64,000 bases of DNA from assembly GCA_039025855.1 (NCBI GenBank), contig JBCCNL010000012.1, positions 12,460 through 76,459 of the forward strand. The letters are read 5' to 3'. A program made the position numbers and the translations under genes. The DNA comes from JBCCOW01 sp039025855. GTDB taxonomy: Bacteria > Planctomycetota > Phycisphaerae > Phycisphaerales > Phycisphaeraceae. The notes under the pieces are model-generated. The model saw only the letters and a program-made list of their open reading frames with translations. It was not told the DNA's origin and made no database searches. Positions 52,979-61,939 of this stretch are shown here, piece by piece; the stretch's first letter is position 1; every line of letters begins with the position of its first letter.

Positions 52979-53859
52979 CGCCGACGCCTCGACGTGATCA
53001 ACAGGCCGCCCAAGGCAATGAGCACCGCCGACGCAGGCTCGGGGATGTTCGTGGTAATCAGGACGTTGTCGATCCGGTAGTCGACCGTGCTGTTGGAGTC
53101 GGGTCGCCCGGCGAAGTAGAGCGTGTCGAAGCTCAGCGTCGGCGTGGTTGTCGACTCGCCAGTGATCGGGTTGTCGGTGCCCCCCACTTCATCGTTAGCC
53201 AGGGAGACTTCAACGTTGTCGGTGTCCAGCAGCGTGATCGTTAGCGTGTAAACGAAGTCGGTATTGTTGGTGAACATCAGCGTGTCGTCGCCGTCGCTAC
53301 CGAAGTCCGAAGTGATCAGGCTGGTGCCCCCTTGAAAACGGAGCCGCTCGGTGGTGGTATCGATGGTCTCGTCGACCGATGCGGCAGTGTTAACGGTGCT
53401 CGTACCGACGTCGACACGGGCGTAATACCCCTGGTCTTCAAGGGTTGACAGGGCCGCGCCAAAGTCCCCATCAGCGGTGATCGCGGTAGCTCCGCTATCA
53501 AAGAGGCCGAACGCGAACCCGAAGTCAATGAAGCCGCCGTCGACATTGCGGGCCGCGAACTGCAACTCGATGGAGTCGCCGGTGTTGGCCAGAGTGACCT
53601 CGGGGAAGCTCACCACAATCGCCTGCATGTTGTTGCTGGAATCCGAGCTCTCGAGCCGGAGTTCGTTGGCGGAACCCAGCAGCGGGCTGGCGGACTCCAC
53701 CGATAGCGTCGACGTCGAGTCGTCGATCTTGTACCAACCATTACGGTTGCCGTCTTCGAAGTCGTCACTGAAGACGGTGATCGTGCTAGCGGTCGCGACG
53801 CTGCTACTCAGCGCCGACACGGCCAGCGCCGTGAGCAGGTGTTGGGTCTGGGGTTTCAT
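52975..53859 (-). CDS. Secreted PEP-CTERM protein of unknown function
   Basis: 294 residues. A signal peptide (1-24) is followed by an acidic, Ser/Thr/Asp-rich beta domain beginning TVFSDDFEDGNRNGWYKIDDSTST and containing DGGFIDFGFAFGLFDSG. The C terminus NIPEPASAVLIALGGLLITSRRRR is a classic PEP-CTERM tail. It is coupled to the 52208 gene by a 4-base overlap and upstream of it in the transcript. The FEDG..GW pattern suggests a carbohydrate-binding jelly roll. The exosortase that would process it lies elsewhere in the genome. Function unknown; probably surface-bound. Confidence 0.8.
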   Translation of the reverse strand: MKPQTQHLLTALAVSALSSSVATASTITVFSDDFEDGNRNGWYKIDDSTSTLSVESASPLLGSANELRLESSDSSNNMQAIVVSFPEVTLANTGDSIELQFAARNVDGGFIDFGFAFGLFDSGATAITADGDFGAALSTLEDQGYYARVDVGTSTVNTAASVDETIDTTTERLRFQGGTSLITSDFGSDGDDTLMFTNNTDFVYTLTITLLDTDNVEVSLANDEVGGTDNPITGESTTTPTLSFDTLYFAGRPDSNSTVDYRIDNVLITTNIPEPASAVLIALGGLLITSRRRR

Positions 53860-53921
53860 TTTCTGGAGCCTCCATGGGGGGGTAAAATCGCATCTCGGGA
53901 CAGCAGGCCGAGACGAGGGGG

Positions 53922-55022
53922 TTATGCGGGCGAAGTGGCCCGCGAGGGTGGGCGGTAGGGGGTGGTCTTGAAAGTGTGGACGGTCGGGGATGGGTCCAAG
54001 ACGCTCGGTGCGTAGCGCAGCGGCGAGGCCAGATCGGTCATCAGGCGGATGCCGGGCTTGGCGTCCAGCAGGCGGGGGATGCAGTTGACCAACGCGGCGA
54101 CCGTGGCCGTGTCACCGGCAACGCCTTCGGGGAACTCCAGCTTGAGTCCGGGCTCGCCGTGCAGCGTGACCACGTCGCGGGGATTGGGCTCGTCGAGCGC
54201 CATCGTCAGGTCCAGCCGGATGACCTCCCGGCCGTCGTGCTCGAAGCTCACGATCTGGTGAAGCCCGCGCGTCTGCCCCGGTTCGACATGGAAGTACTGC
54301 GTCTCGATGGGCTTCTCGGCCACCACCGCGGAGAGCTTCTCATCGATCGCGTCCGGATCGACCGGCCAGCCCATCGAAGCGGCGATCATCGCCACCGATT
54401 CCCGGAACCCGGCGTGGCCCGCCTTGCCCTCGGTAAACCGGGCCTCGAAGTCCGACGGGGCCATGCCGCTACCGACCTTCCGCTGCAGCGGCATGCGTCG
54501 GGTGCTGGCGTTGACCACCCGCAGCACGTCGATCCGATCGACGCGGTGCATCACGCCCGACGCGACCACCGGCAGCACATCCATCACAAAACCGGGGTTG
54601 ACTCCCGTCCCGACGACGCTGACCTGCCTCACCTCGGCGGCTGAATCCAGCATCTCTGCGTCGTGCGGTGCGGTGAGCCAGGGGTACAGCATCGGCTCGC
54701 AGGTCGTGGCGACACACACACCGGCATCCACCATCGGCAGGATCTGTTCGATGGTCTGGTTCACGTTCGACCCGGCGGTGTGGAGCACCACATCGGGTGA
54801 CACCTCGGACAACAACGCATCGAAGCTCTCGTAGACCCGGGCCTCACCCAGGGCCGGCGTGTCACACAACGCCCCGAGCGTGAGCCCCTGCTTCTGCGGG
54901 TCGATGTCCACCCCGCCGACCACCTCGGCCCAAGGCAGAGTCGCCAGAAGCCGAAGCGACTCGAGGCCAATCGGACCCAGACCAAACTGGGCCACCCGGA
55001 TGTTTCGTGAAGTCGGGTTCAA
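53922..55022 (-). CDS. NAD(P)-dependent amine-dehydrogenase-like oxidoreductase (DapB-like N-terminus)
   Basis: 366 residues. The start VAQFGLGPIGLESLRLLATLPWAEVVGGVDID is a Rossmann nucleotide site of the kind found in the NAD(P)H-dependent amine dehydrogenase family, 2,4-diaminopentanoate dehydrogenase and DapB. The catalytic domain continues with TTCEPMLYPW and VVGTGVNPGFVMDVLP. The enzyme likely reduces or oxidises an amino acid or imine; the substrate is unknown. It lies downstream of the enolase-superfamily gene in the same transcript, with ATG 55022 overlapping that gene's stop by 4 bases. The pairing of a secreted enolase-type protein with a cytosolic dehydrogenase is unusual and is listed as a finding. 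Confidence 0.78.
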   Translation of the reverse strand: MNPTSRNIRVAQFGLGPIGLESLRLLATLPWAEVVGGVDIDPQKQGLTLGALCDTPALGEARVYESFDALLSEVSPDVVLHTAGSNVNQTIEQILPMVDAGVCVATTCEPMLYPWLTAPHDAEMLDSAAEVRQVSVVGTGVNPGFVMDVLPVVASGVMHRVDRIDVLRVVNASTRRMPLQRKVGSGMAPSDFEARFTEGKAGHAGFRESVAMIAASMGWPVDPDAIDEKLSAVVAEKPIETQYFHVEPGQTRGLHQIVSFEHDGREVIRLDLTMALDEPNPRDVVTLHGEPGLKLEFPEGVAGDTATVAALVNCIPRLLDAKPGIRLMTDLASPLRYAPSVLDPSPTVHTFKTTPYRPPSRATSPA

Positions 55023-56449
55023 GGCAGTCTCCTGGGCGTAGTGGGTCGGTCGGACAGCTGCCCGACGACCCGGGTTTTCTCGATGAAGGGTTCAAGGGCC
55101 TCGCGGTCCACCGCAGTGCTCAGCCCCGACTGGGTGGGCCGGCGGATGCTGCGATCGAACGCGTAGGTCAACGGGTAGGACGCGACGTTGTCGGGGAAGT
55201 TCCGCCTCGGTGCACCGCTGGTCTGGTAGTCCAGCCGGGGCAGCGCGAAGCTCGCGTGCACGTTGGCCCATGCACCAAGATCGGTCATCACTAGGCCCCC
55301 GAGGTAGACCCCGGTGTCCGGGGCGTGCGCCTCCAGATACCGGCCCATCCGCATGGCCTCCTGCAGCCCGCCCGCCTTCTGTAACTTGATGTTCACCATG
55401 TCCGCCGCATCCAGCTCGACCAGCCGCTGCACATCCGCCAGCAGCCAGATCGATTCGTCCGCCATCACCTGGATGCGGAACGGATAGCGGTCACCCCAGC
55501 CCCGGACGGCGTGGGTCACATCGCGAAGAGCCTCGAGGTCGTCCTCGACGGTCGGTTGTTCGACAATAAAAGTCGCGGTGAACCCCGCCTGACTCAGCAC
55601 GTCGGCCAGCCGGCCCAATTGATCAGCCGAAGCCTCGGGGGACTTCCACGCCTGATTGACGTCCACCCAGATCGCCGTGTCCATCCGCCCCGCAGCGACC
55701 AACGCTTCCGCCACCGCCCCGACCCGCTCCGGGTCTTCCTCGAGGTCGGTCCCGATCTTCATGCGGATGGCATCGTACGCGGCGTGCGCTGCAGGGACAC
55801 GCCGGCTCAGCGACGCCGAGCCCGTCCCCGTGCCATAGGTCGGCGCCGACCGCTTGATGTGCGTCCGCTTGCTGTCGGGATTGAGCAACGCCCAGATCGG
55901 CCGGTCATGGAGCTGGCCGAGCAGATCCAGCAGCGCGATATCAAAGCCGCAGACCGTCGCCCGCAGCTGCCGGTCCTTGGCCGGGGGATACTTGGTGGTG
56001 AGTGTGAAGGCGTTGGCGGCGTCGCTGAGCGATCGGACGAGCGTGTCGACAGCCGCGAGGTCGGCGGCCCGATCGACACCGGTCAGCCGAGCACCACGGA
56101 TCGACTCCGCCAGCTTCCCGGACGCGGCCCAGGCATCACGACGGATCTCGTTGGTGACGAGGCTGCGGGGAAGGATCGTGCCGATCCCGCGGACCCGCCG
56201 GCCCGAGGCCTCGTCCACCGCGTGCACCGTGACCAGGATGCCGTAACACGACGTGCTGGTCGCCTTCGCCGTCTGGAACGCGGTCCGCAGCGGGATATCG
56301 AACTGCTCGAGGTCGACCCGCTGGATGACGTAATCCGCCGATGCTCTTGGCGAGGCGCCGAGCACGCATAGACACAACACAAGCGTCACGGCCCAACGAC
56401 CATGACCTAACCAAGTTCCGGGGCGTTTGCGCGAAGCCTCGCCTAGCAT
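55019..56449 (-). CDS. Exported enolase-superfamily (mandelate racemase/muconate-lactonising-like) protein
   Basis: 476 residues from ATG 56449. An N-terminal Arg-rich segment and a hydrophobic stretch (LVLCLCVLGASPRASA) form a signal peptide, rare for this superfamily. The capping and barrel domains follow. Expected active-site features are mostly present: IRMKIG (replacing the usual KxK with RxK), WVDVNQAW, FIVEQPT, MADESIW and VNIKLQKAGG, which supply the metal ligands and the opposite Lys. The MLE/dipeptide-epimerase-like group handles alpha-amino or carboxylate proton abstraction. Substrate not assignable. The upstream frame is open to 56554 but not signal-like. It overlaps the amine-dehydrogenase gene by 4 bases. 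Confidence 0.75.
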   Translation of the reverse strand: MLGEASRKRPGTWLGHGRWAVTLVLCLCVLGASPRASADYVIQRVDLEQFDIPLRTAFQTAKATSTSCYGILVTVHAVDEASGRRVRGIGTILPRSLVTNEIRRDAWAASGKLAESIRGARLTGVDRAADLAAVDTLVRSLSDAANAFTLTTKYPPAKDRQLRATVCGFDIALLDLLGQLHDRPIWALLNPDSKRTHIKRSAPTYGTGTGSASLSRRVPAAHAAYDAIRMKIGTDLEEDPERVGAVAEALVAAGRMDTAIWVDVNQAWKSPEASADQLGRLADVLSQAGFTATFIVEQPTVEDDLEALRDVTHAVRGWGDRYPFRIQVMADESIWLLADVQRLVELDAADMVNIKLQKAGGLQEAMRMGRYLEAHAPDTGVYLGGLVMTDLGAWANVHASFALPRLDYQTSGAPRRNFPDNVASYPLTYAFDRSIRRPTQSGLSTAVDREALEPFIEKTRVVGQLSDRPTTPRRLP

Positions 56450-56763
56450 GCCGGCGGAAATGCAAAAGGTGTGCCACCTCCTCGGAGGGCCGCAACCGAA
56501 TCCTTGTGCCGCCTGTTTCGCATTACAACCCACAGCCTGTCGGTCCCGCAGCATGCGTCACGGTTGACCAATCATCACCAGAGGAGCCAAGACCGTTGAT
56601 GATTCAGCATCGCCGTATCGACGTACGACCGCCGCTCAACCAGCGGATGCTGCCCGGGCTGCAACGCCCTGCGAGTCCAGCGTGGTCGGAGCCCAAACCA
56701 GGATATGGCACCAGTTTTGCAATTCGGGTTAGATGAGCCTGCCGCCTTAACCCCAACCGATCC
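56450..56763. other. Divergent intergenic region
   Basis: About 315 bases between the enolase-superfamily gene (minus) and the pseudopilin gene (plus). No convincing coding or RNA gene. The segment near 56715-56760 is less GC-rich and probably contains promoters for both directions, which I could not place reliably. Confidence 0.4.
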
Positions 56764-57669
56764 ATGGAACCCACTGTGCCCCAACCCCGCGGCTCCACCA
56801 CTCGTCGCTCCGATCAGCCCGGCTTCACGCTGATCGAACTGCTGGTCGTGATCAGCATCGTCGCGTTGCTGATTGCCATCCTGCTGCCGGTGCTGGGTGC
56901 CGCCCGCACCGCTGCGCAGCGGGCTTCGTGCCTCTCGAACCTCCGCCAGATCGGGATCGCCTTCATCTCCTACGAGACCTCCAACGACAACCGCGGGGCC
57001 CCCCGTGCCGACGGGAACCTGTGGGAGGACCCGGTAAGCGGCGACCCCCTTCCGCTCGAAGTCCAGGCCGACTATGGCCAGGCCTACTGGGGCTACCTCT
57101 ACGCCAAACACAACGGCGACATCAGCGAAGAACTCTGGTCCTGCCCGAGCGTCGAGCCCGGCGACCTCCAGGCCATCGAACACGCCACCGGGACCAGCGG
57201 GGTGGTGCAGGACAGTGAACTGGTTCAGAACAGCGCGTACGCCTTCAACGGCTGGCGCCAGGAAGATCCCAACAACGACAATGTCGCTCCCATCACCGGC
57301 GGCGCCACCCTCTTCAATCGCAACTTCGACTGGGTGGACGACGAGCAGACCATGTTCTCCACCATCTTCAGCGGCAACCTGTCCTACCCCAGCGCTCTGC
57401 TGAAACAGACCTCCGAGTTCATCATCGCCTTCGACGGCTTCGAGCAGATGAGTGAGGGTGACGACAACCCGGTCGGCCCGTTCGGCGACAACCTCGCGGT
57501 CTACACACAGCACCAAACGCCCTTCGAGCAGATCGAACGGGGCTTCTTCCGCCACGCAGACACCGCGAACGCGCTCTGGGCCGACGGCCGCGCCAGCAAC
57601 TTTGCCATCGAGGACCAGATCTACATCGGATGGTTCAGCGGCGATGGCAAAGTCGATCCTCGCTTCTAG
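56764..57669 (+). CDS. Type IV pilin-like/pseudopilin protein (prepilin N-terminus)
   Basis: 301 residues. The leader ends with a prepilin peptidase site, QPGFTLIELLVVISIVALLIAILL (19-42), and the next residues form the hydrophobic pilin helix continuing VLGAARTAAQRASCLSNLRQIGIAF. Planctomycetes have large families of such proteins (often DUF1559 or H-X9-DG types); here the C-terminal FFRHADTANALWADGRASNF is the H-X9-DG motif. The mature protein is presumably inserted in a pseudopilus or the envelope. ATG 56764 is the likely start. It is followed 64 bases later by the gamma-glutamyltransferase gene. Confidence 0.85.
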   Translation: MEPTVPQPRGSTTRRSDQPGFTLIELLVVISIVALLIAILLPVLGAARTAAQRASCLSNLRQIGIAFISYETSNDNRGAPRADGNLWEDPVSGDPLPLEVQADYGQAYWGYLYAKHNGDISEELWSCPSVEPGDLQAIEHATGTSGVVQDSELVQNSAYAFNGWRQEDPNNDNVAPITGGATLFNRNFDWVDDEQTMFSTIFSGNLSYPSALLKQTSEFIIAFDGFEQMSEGDDNPVGPFGDNLAVYTQHQTPFEQIERGFFRHADTANALWADGRASNFAIEDQIYIGWFSGDGKVDPRF

Positions 57670-57733
57670 GCCCTGCCCAAGACGCCTTCGTCTCACCGTT
57701 GCGCATACTTCGAGACCCCTCCACGACATCCCC

Positions 57734-59494
57734 ATGCTCAAGCGTTATCGCGAACTGGTCCTGCAACTCTCGGTGGTGTTGATCGCGTGGCCGATCGCGG
57801 CGGCGGAGGTCTCCCCGCCCAGCGAGGCCGTTGTGGTCGCCGCCCACCCGGCGGCGGCGGAAGCGGGGATTGCAATCCTCGAACGGGGCGGCAACGCGAT
57901 CGATGCCGCGGTGGCGACCGCCCTGACGCTCGGCGTTGCCGAGCCCTGGGGTTCCGGGCTGGGCGGCAAGCTGATCATGGTCTACTACGAGGCGAAGACG
58001 GGCCGAGTCTTCGTGGTGGAGTCGCTCGACCAGGCGAGCCGATCGATCGATGTCGCCGCCTATGCTGCGCTGCCCACACGGCAGAAGCGGTACGGGGCGA
58101 CGGCCGCCGCGGTGCCGGGCATGCTCGCGGGCTGGGCCGCTGCGCACCGCCGCTGGGGCACGCAGGAATGGTCGGACCTCGTCCAGCCTGCCGTGGACGC
58201 CGCGGAGCAGGGCGTGGTGGCCGACCGCTACGACACATCGGCGGCTAAGACGGCTCGAGACAAGCTGACCGCCGGGCTGGGGGCCGAGGTCTTTTTGCCT
58301 GACGGTGAGCCGCCGAGCACGGGCGACGTGGTCCGTTACCCCGACCTGGCTCGGACGCTGCGTGCGATCCGTGACGGTGGGCCAGGGGCGATGTACGGCG
58401 GGCCGATCGGCGACGCGATCGCACGCCACGTGAAGGACACCGGCGGGTGGATGACCCCGCGCGACTTCGCGACCTTCAAGCCCTACGTGGGCCACGCGCC
58501 ATCCGTGTCGTTCCGGGGCCGGCGCGTCGCCGCCGGCGCCCCCCCCGCAACCGGCGGTGCCTCGGTGCTGCTGACCCTCGCCTGCCTTGACCTGCTCCCC
58601 GACGCCTCATCGACCGACCCCGCCGAGCGGCACGCCCAGGCCGTCGACACGACCGCGCGGGTGCTTTATCACGTCTACCCCATGGTCCGCGCCAACCTCG
58701 GCGGGCGGGCTCATCCGGTGAACGCGCTCCGCCGACTGCTTCAACGCGGCAGCATCCGTGACCTCGCGCGGGCGGCCCAACGCTTCGACCCGTCGGCGAA
58801 GGCCGCCGCCACACCATCGACATCGCGTCGCTCGCTCGCCTCCATCCCCACCGACGAGCGCACGGCGTGCACATCGCATTTCATCGTGGCCGACGCCGAT
58901 GGCAACGTGGTCTGTGCCACCCAATCGCTCGGGCACCACTTCGGCTCGGGTGTGGTCGTCCCCGGCACCGGCATCGTCCTCAACAACTCCATGAACAACT
59001 TCGCCACGCGGACCACCCGGTCGCCCAACTACCTCGGCCCCGGCATCCGTGCCCGCAGCACCATGGCACCGACCCTCGTCATCGGCGACGACGGCGTCGA
59101 ACTCGCGCTGGGTGTACCCGGCGGGCAGCGCATCCCCACGGGGGTCCTCCACGTGCTGCGGGGCATCCTCGACGAGGGGCTAACGGTCGAGGATGCGGTC
59201 GATCGACCGCGCGTCCACATCCGCAACGCCTACGACAGCGAAGCCGGGCGCAGAGAGATCCATCTCGAAGCCGGCCCGGGTGCCGAGGACCTCGAAGAGC
59301 GTCTGGACCGCGTCGGCTGGAACGCCCAGATCATGGAAGAGAGCATGATGTACTTCGGCGGCGTGAACGTCGTCACCCGTTCGGCCGAACAACCCCAGCG
59401 ATGGATCGGAGTCGGCGACAACCGCCGCACCAACGCCGCAAGGGGCTTGCAGCCCGCCGCCGTATCCGCCACGCCTAACCCGGCCAACCCCTAA
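57734..59494 (+). CDS. Gamma-glutamyltransferase family protein
   Basis: 586 residues with a signal peptide (1-24). The GGT beginning VVAAHPAAAEAGIAILERGGNAIDAAVATALTLGVAEP is clear, as is the processing/nucleophile site, where Thr380 in TACTSHFIVADADGNVV matches the TTH Thr of E. coli GGT. The following STMAPTLVI and a C-terminal GGVNVV complete the fold. The usual DxRExAP arginine motif is not visible: ESLDQASRSID lies there. GGTs hydrolyse or transfer gamma-glutamyl groups outside the cytosol and mature by self-cleavage. The last 20 residues include ARGLQPAA, coded by a palindromic DNA stretch at 59443. It is followed by a BPL_N protein 17 bases later. Confidence 0.85.
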   Translation: MLKRYRELVLQLSVVLIAWPIAAAEVSPPSEAVVVAAHPAAAEAGIAILERGGNAIDAAVATALTLGVAEPWGSGLGGKLIMVYYEAKTGRVFVVESLDQASRSIDVAAYAALPTRQKRYGATAAAVPGMLAGWAAAHRRWGTQEWSDLVQPAVDAAEQGVVADRYDTSAAKTARDKLTAGLGAEVFLPDGEPPSTGDVVRYPDLARTLRAIRDGGPGAMYGGPIGDAIARHVKDTGGWMTPRDFATFKPYVGHAPSVSFRGRRVAAGAPPATGGASVLLTLACLDLLPDASSTDPAERHAQAVDTTARVLYHVYPMVRANLGGRAHPVNALRRLLQRGSIRDLARAAQRFDPSAKAAATPSTSRRSLASIPTDERTACTSHFIVADADGNVVCATQSLGHHFGSGVVVPGTGIVLNNSMNNFATRTTRSPNYLGPGIRARSTMAPTLVIGDDGVELALGVPGGQRIPTGVLHVLRGILDEGLTVEDAVDRPRVHIRNAYDSEAGRREIHLEAGPGAEDLEERLDRVGWNAQIMEESMMYFGGVNVVTRSAEQPQRWIGVGDNRRTNAARGLQPAAVSATPNPANP

Positions 59495-59511
59495 CCCCCG
59501 GAAACTCACCG

Positions 59512-60309
59512 ATGATCCCTATCCGCCGGACCGCCTTCGCCTTGCTGGTCGCCGTGCTCGCGACCGCGGCACCCGCCGCGCTGGCTTCGACCGATCAGCC
59601 CGATCCGCTGCGGATCGCGATCTATGACCACACCGATGGCGTGGCGTGGGCCCCCAAGGCACTTATGCAGATACTCGCGTCGGACGCCGGCTTTGCCTGC
59701 ACCCGCGTGAGCCCCGAGGACATCCAGAACGGCATGCTGGTCAGCGGTGACTTCGACGCCCTGATCCTGCCGGGCGGCTCGGGCAGCGGCCAGGCCAAAC
59801 GGCTGGGCGAAGACGGCGCCCAGAACATCAAGGACTTCGTCGCGGGCGGCGGCGGCTACGTCGGGATCTGTGCCGGTGCCTATCTGGCTTCATCCCATTA
59901 CACCTGGTCGCTGAACCTGATCAACGCCAAGGTGCTCGACACGAAGCACTGGAACCGAGGCACAGGCCCGACCATCCTCGACTTCACACCCGAAGGCAGG
60001 GCGGCTCTCGATCAGAGGTCCTCGCAGGCCGAGGTGTACTACGGGCAGGGGCCGCTGCTCGCGCCCGGCGACCACCCCGACCTGCCGGCCTACGAGACCC
60101 TCGCGACCTACGCCACCGAAATCGCCAAGAAGGGCGCACCGACCGGCGTGATGATCGGCACCACGGCGATCGCCCGTGCCCCGTACGGGCAGGGCCGGGT
60201 CATGCTCTACTCGCCGCACCCCGAGAAGAAGTGGGGCCTGCACTACCTGATCGTCAACGGGGTCCGCTGGGCGGCGACCGAACCCGCCGATAGCACTCAA
60301 CAAAACTGA
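59512..60309 (+). CDS. Secreted BPL_N / class I glutamine-amidotransferase-like protein
   Basis: 265 residues with a signal peptide (1-26). The DJ-1/GATase fold is shown by IAIYDHTDGVAWAPKAL, DALILPGGSGSG and the nucleophile elbow GGGYVGICAGAYLA, with Cys120 in the place of the glutaminase cysteine; then a His in PHPEKKWG. The family (biotin-protein ligase N-terminal-like) has no known reaction when it stands alone. It follows the gamma-glutamyltransferase gene after 17 bases, so both are likely co-expressed and exported. Joint work on gamma-glutamyl or amide substrates is a hypothesis. There is no ligase domain. Confidence 0.8.
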   Translation: MIPIRRTAFALLVAVLATAAPAALASTDQPDPLRIAIYDHTDGVAWAPKALMQILASDAGFACTRVSPEDIQNGMLVSGDFDALILPGGSGSGQAKRLGEDGAQNIKDFVAGGGGYVGICAGAYLASSHYTWSLNLINAKVLDTKHWNRGTGPTILDFTPEGRAALDQRSSQAEVYYGQGPLLAPGDHPDLPAYETLATYATEIAKKGAPTGVMIGTTAIARAPYGQGRVMLYSPHPEKKWGLHYLIVNGVRWAATEPADSTQQN

Positions 60310-60472
60310 TCCGTACGGTTGCACTCGCCTAGCGGGTCGGCGTTCTAAGCGGAAGAGGGTCGCGCGCGGCCAGGCTGGAGACCGCCAAGCGTGTGGCCTC
60401 TCCGGGTATAGTTCTGCACAGGCCAACGCCGATGTGTATTGATCAGGCTTTTGTTGCTATTTTGTCACCTCA

Positions 60473-61867
60473 ATGACCTCGAGGACCAAAACGCGATCGA
60501 CCCGGCCCGGGGTTTTGATTGTCGATGACATCCCGGCGTTCCTTGAAGAGAGTTCGTCGGCGTTGGAGGCGGCGGGGGTGCGGAGCCGGGTGTGTAACGA
60601 CCCGACGCAGGCCCTCGAGATGATCCAGCGGTATCGGCCGAGGGTGTTGGTGACGACGCTGGTGATGCGGGCGATGGGCGGGTTTGATGTGATCCGGAGG
60701 GTGCGGGGCGCGGGGCATCGGCTGCCGGTGGTGATGATCACGGGGCACGGGACGCCGGCGTCGGAGCGGGAGGCGGCACGGCTGGGGTGTTGTGATTATC
60801 TGAATAAGCCGGTCGCGGCTGCGGAGTTGGTGGCGCGGGTGCGTCGGGCGATCCGGCTGTCTGAGCAAGGGCTGGACGATGCGGTGCGGATCGGGCCGAT
60901 GGTGACACGGGACCCGGCGATGCGGGCGGTGATGGACATGGTGGACACGGTGGCGGACTCGAACTGCCGGGTGTTGATCCTGGGGGAAACGGGGACGGGC
61001 AAGCAGCTGGTGGCGCAGAACATTCACGGGCAGGGGCGCTCGCCGGCGTCGCCGTTTGTGGAGGTCAACTGCTCGGCGATCCCGGAGAACCTGCTGGAGA
61101 GCGAGCTGTTCGGGCACCGGCGGGGGGCGTTTACCGACGCGGTGAAGGACCGGATCGGGCGGTTCGCGGCGGCGGGGGACGGGACGATTTTTCTGGATGA
61201 GATCGGAGAGATGCCGTTGACCCTCCAGGCGAAGCTGTTGCACGTGCTGGACGACGGGAAGTTCACGCCGGTCGGCGGAGAGCGGGCGCAGCGGAACAAA
61301 GCGCGGGTAATCGCAGCAACGAACCGGGACCTCGGGCAGGAGGTCGAGCGGGGGCTGTTCCGGTCGGACCTGTACTACCGCCTCAACGTGGTGGCGGTCC
61401 GGCTGCCGCCGCTGCGGGACCGACCGGGGGACATCCCGCTGCTGTTTGACCATTTCGCGGAGCGCTTCACGGAGGGGGGCGTGCCGGTGACCGCGTCGCC
61501 GGCAGCGCTCGCGGTGCTGCAGGGTTATGGTTGGCCCGGGAACATCCGGGAGCTTCAGAACACGGTGGAGCGTTTGGCGGTGTTGCAGCCCGGCCGGGTG
61601 ATCGAGCCGAGCGATCTGCCGGCACGGTTTTTCAATCCGCCGCGGGCGTTTGGCGAAGAGGGCGCGGGCGTGGAGGAGGCTCGGCTGGGCGGGCCCTGGC
61701 GGTCGGCGAAGCGTCGGTTCGAGGCGGCGTACGTGAAGCGGATGATCGACCAGGCGGGCGGGAACCTGGCGGCGGCGGCGCGGGCCGCGGGTCTGGACCG
61801 GGCGCAGTTCTACCGGATGGCCCAGCGGCACGAACTGCTGCCGGCTGCGGATCGTCGCGGCGGCTAG
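60473..61867 (+). CDS. NtrC-family response regulator lacking the phosphoacceptor Asp and GAFTGA
   Basis: 464 residues. The receiver domain (about 12-125) has the acidic pair Asp18-Asp19, Thr90 and Lys112, but the phosphoacceptor is replaced: VTTLVMRAMGG has Thr62 where Asp should stand. The AAA+ domain has Walker A GETGTGKQ (171-178), Walker B TIFLDEIGEM (with Asp242 and Glu243), and the loop that touches sigma-54 reads GAFTDA (218-223), not GAFTGA. The C terminus is a Fis-type helix-turn-helix (GNLAAAARAAGLDRAQFYRMAQRH, about 430-455). Such a protein may work without phosphorylation or sigma-54. There is no sensor kinase nearby. It reads toward the NhaC gene with 72 bases between. Confidence 0.9.
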   Translation: MTSRTKTRSTRPGVLIVDDIPAFLEESSSALEAAGVRSRVCNDPTQALEMIQRYRPRVLVTTLVMRAMGGFDVIRRVRGAGHRLPVVMITGHGTPASEREAARLGCCDYLNKPVAAAELVARVRRAIRLSEQGLDDAVRIGPMVTRDPAMRAVMDMVDTVADSNCRVLILGETGTGKQLVAQNIHGQGRSPASPFVEVNCSAIPENLLESELFGHRRGAFTDAVKDRIGRFAAAGDGTIFLDEIGEMPLTLQAKLLHVLDDGKFTPVGGERAQRNKARVIAATNRDLGQEVERGLFRSDLYYRLNVVAVRLPPLRDRPGDIPLLFDHFAERFTEGGVPVTASPAALAVLQGYGWPGNIRELQNTVERLAVLQPGRVIEPSDLPARFFNPPRAFGEEGAGVEEARLGGPWRSAKRRFEAAYVKRMIDQAGGNLAAAARAAGLDRAQFYRMAQRHELLPAADRRGG

Positions 61868-61939
61868 CGTGGAGGCTTGGCGGAGGACGCAGTGAGCGGC
61901 ACCGCCTTTGCATGATGCTTCATTCATGGATCGTGACCT

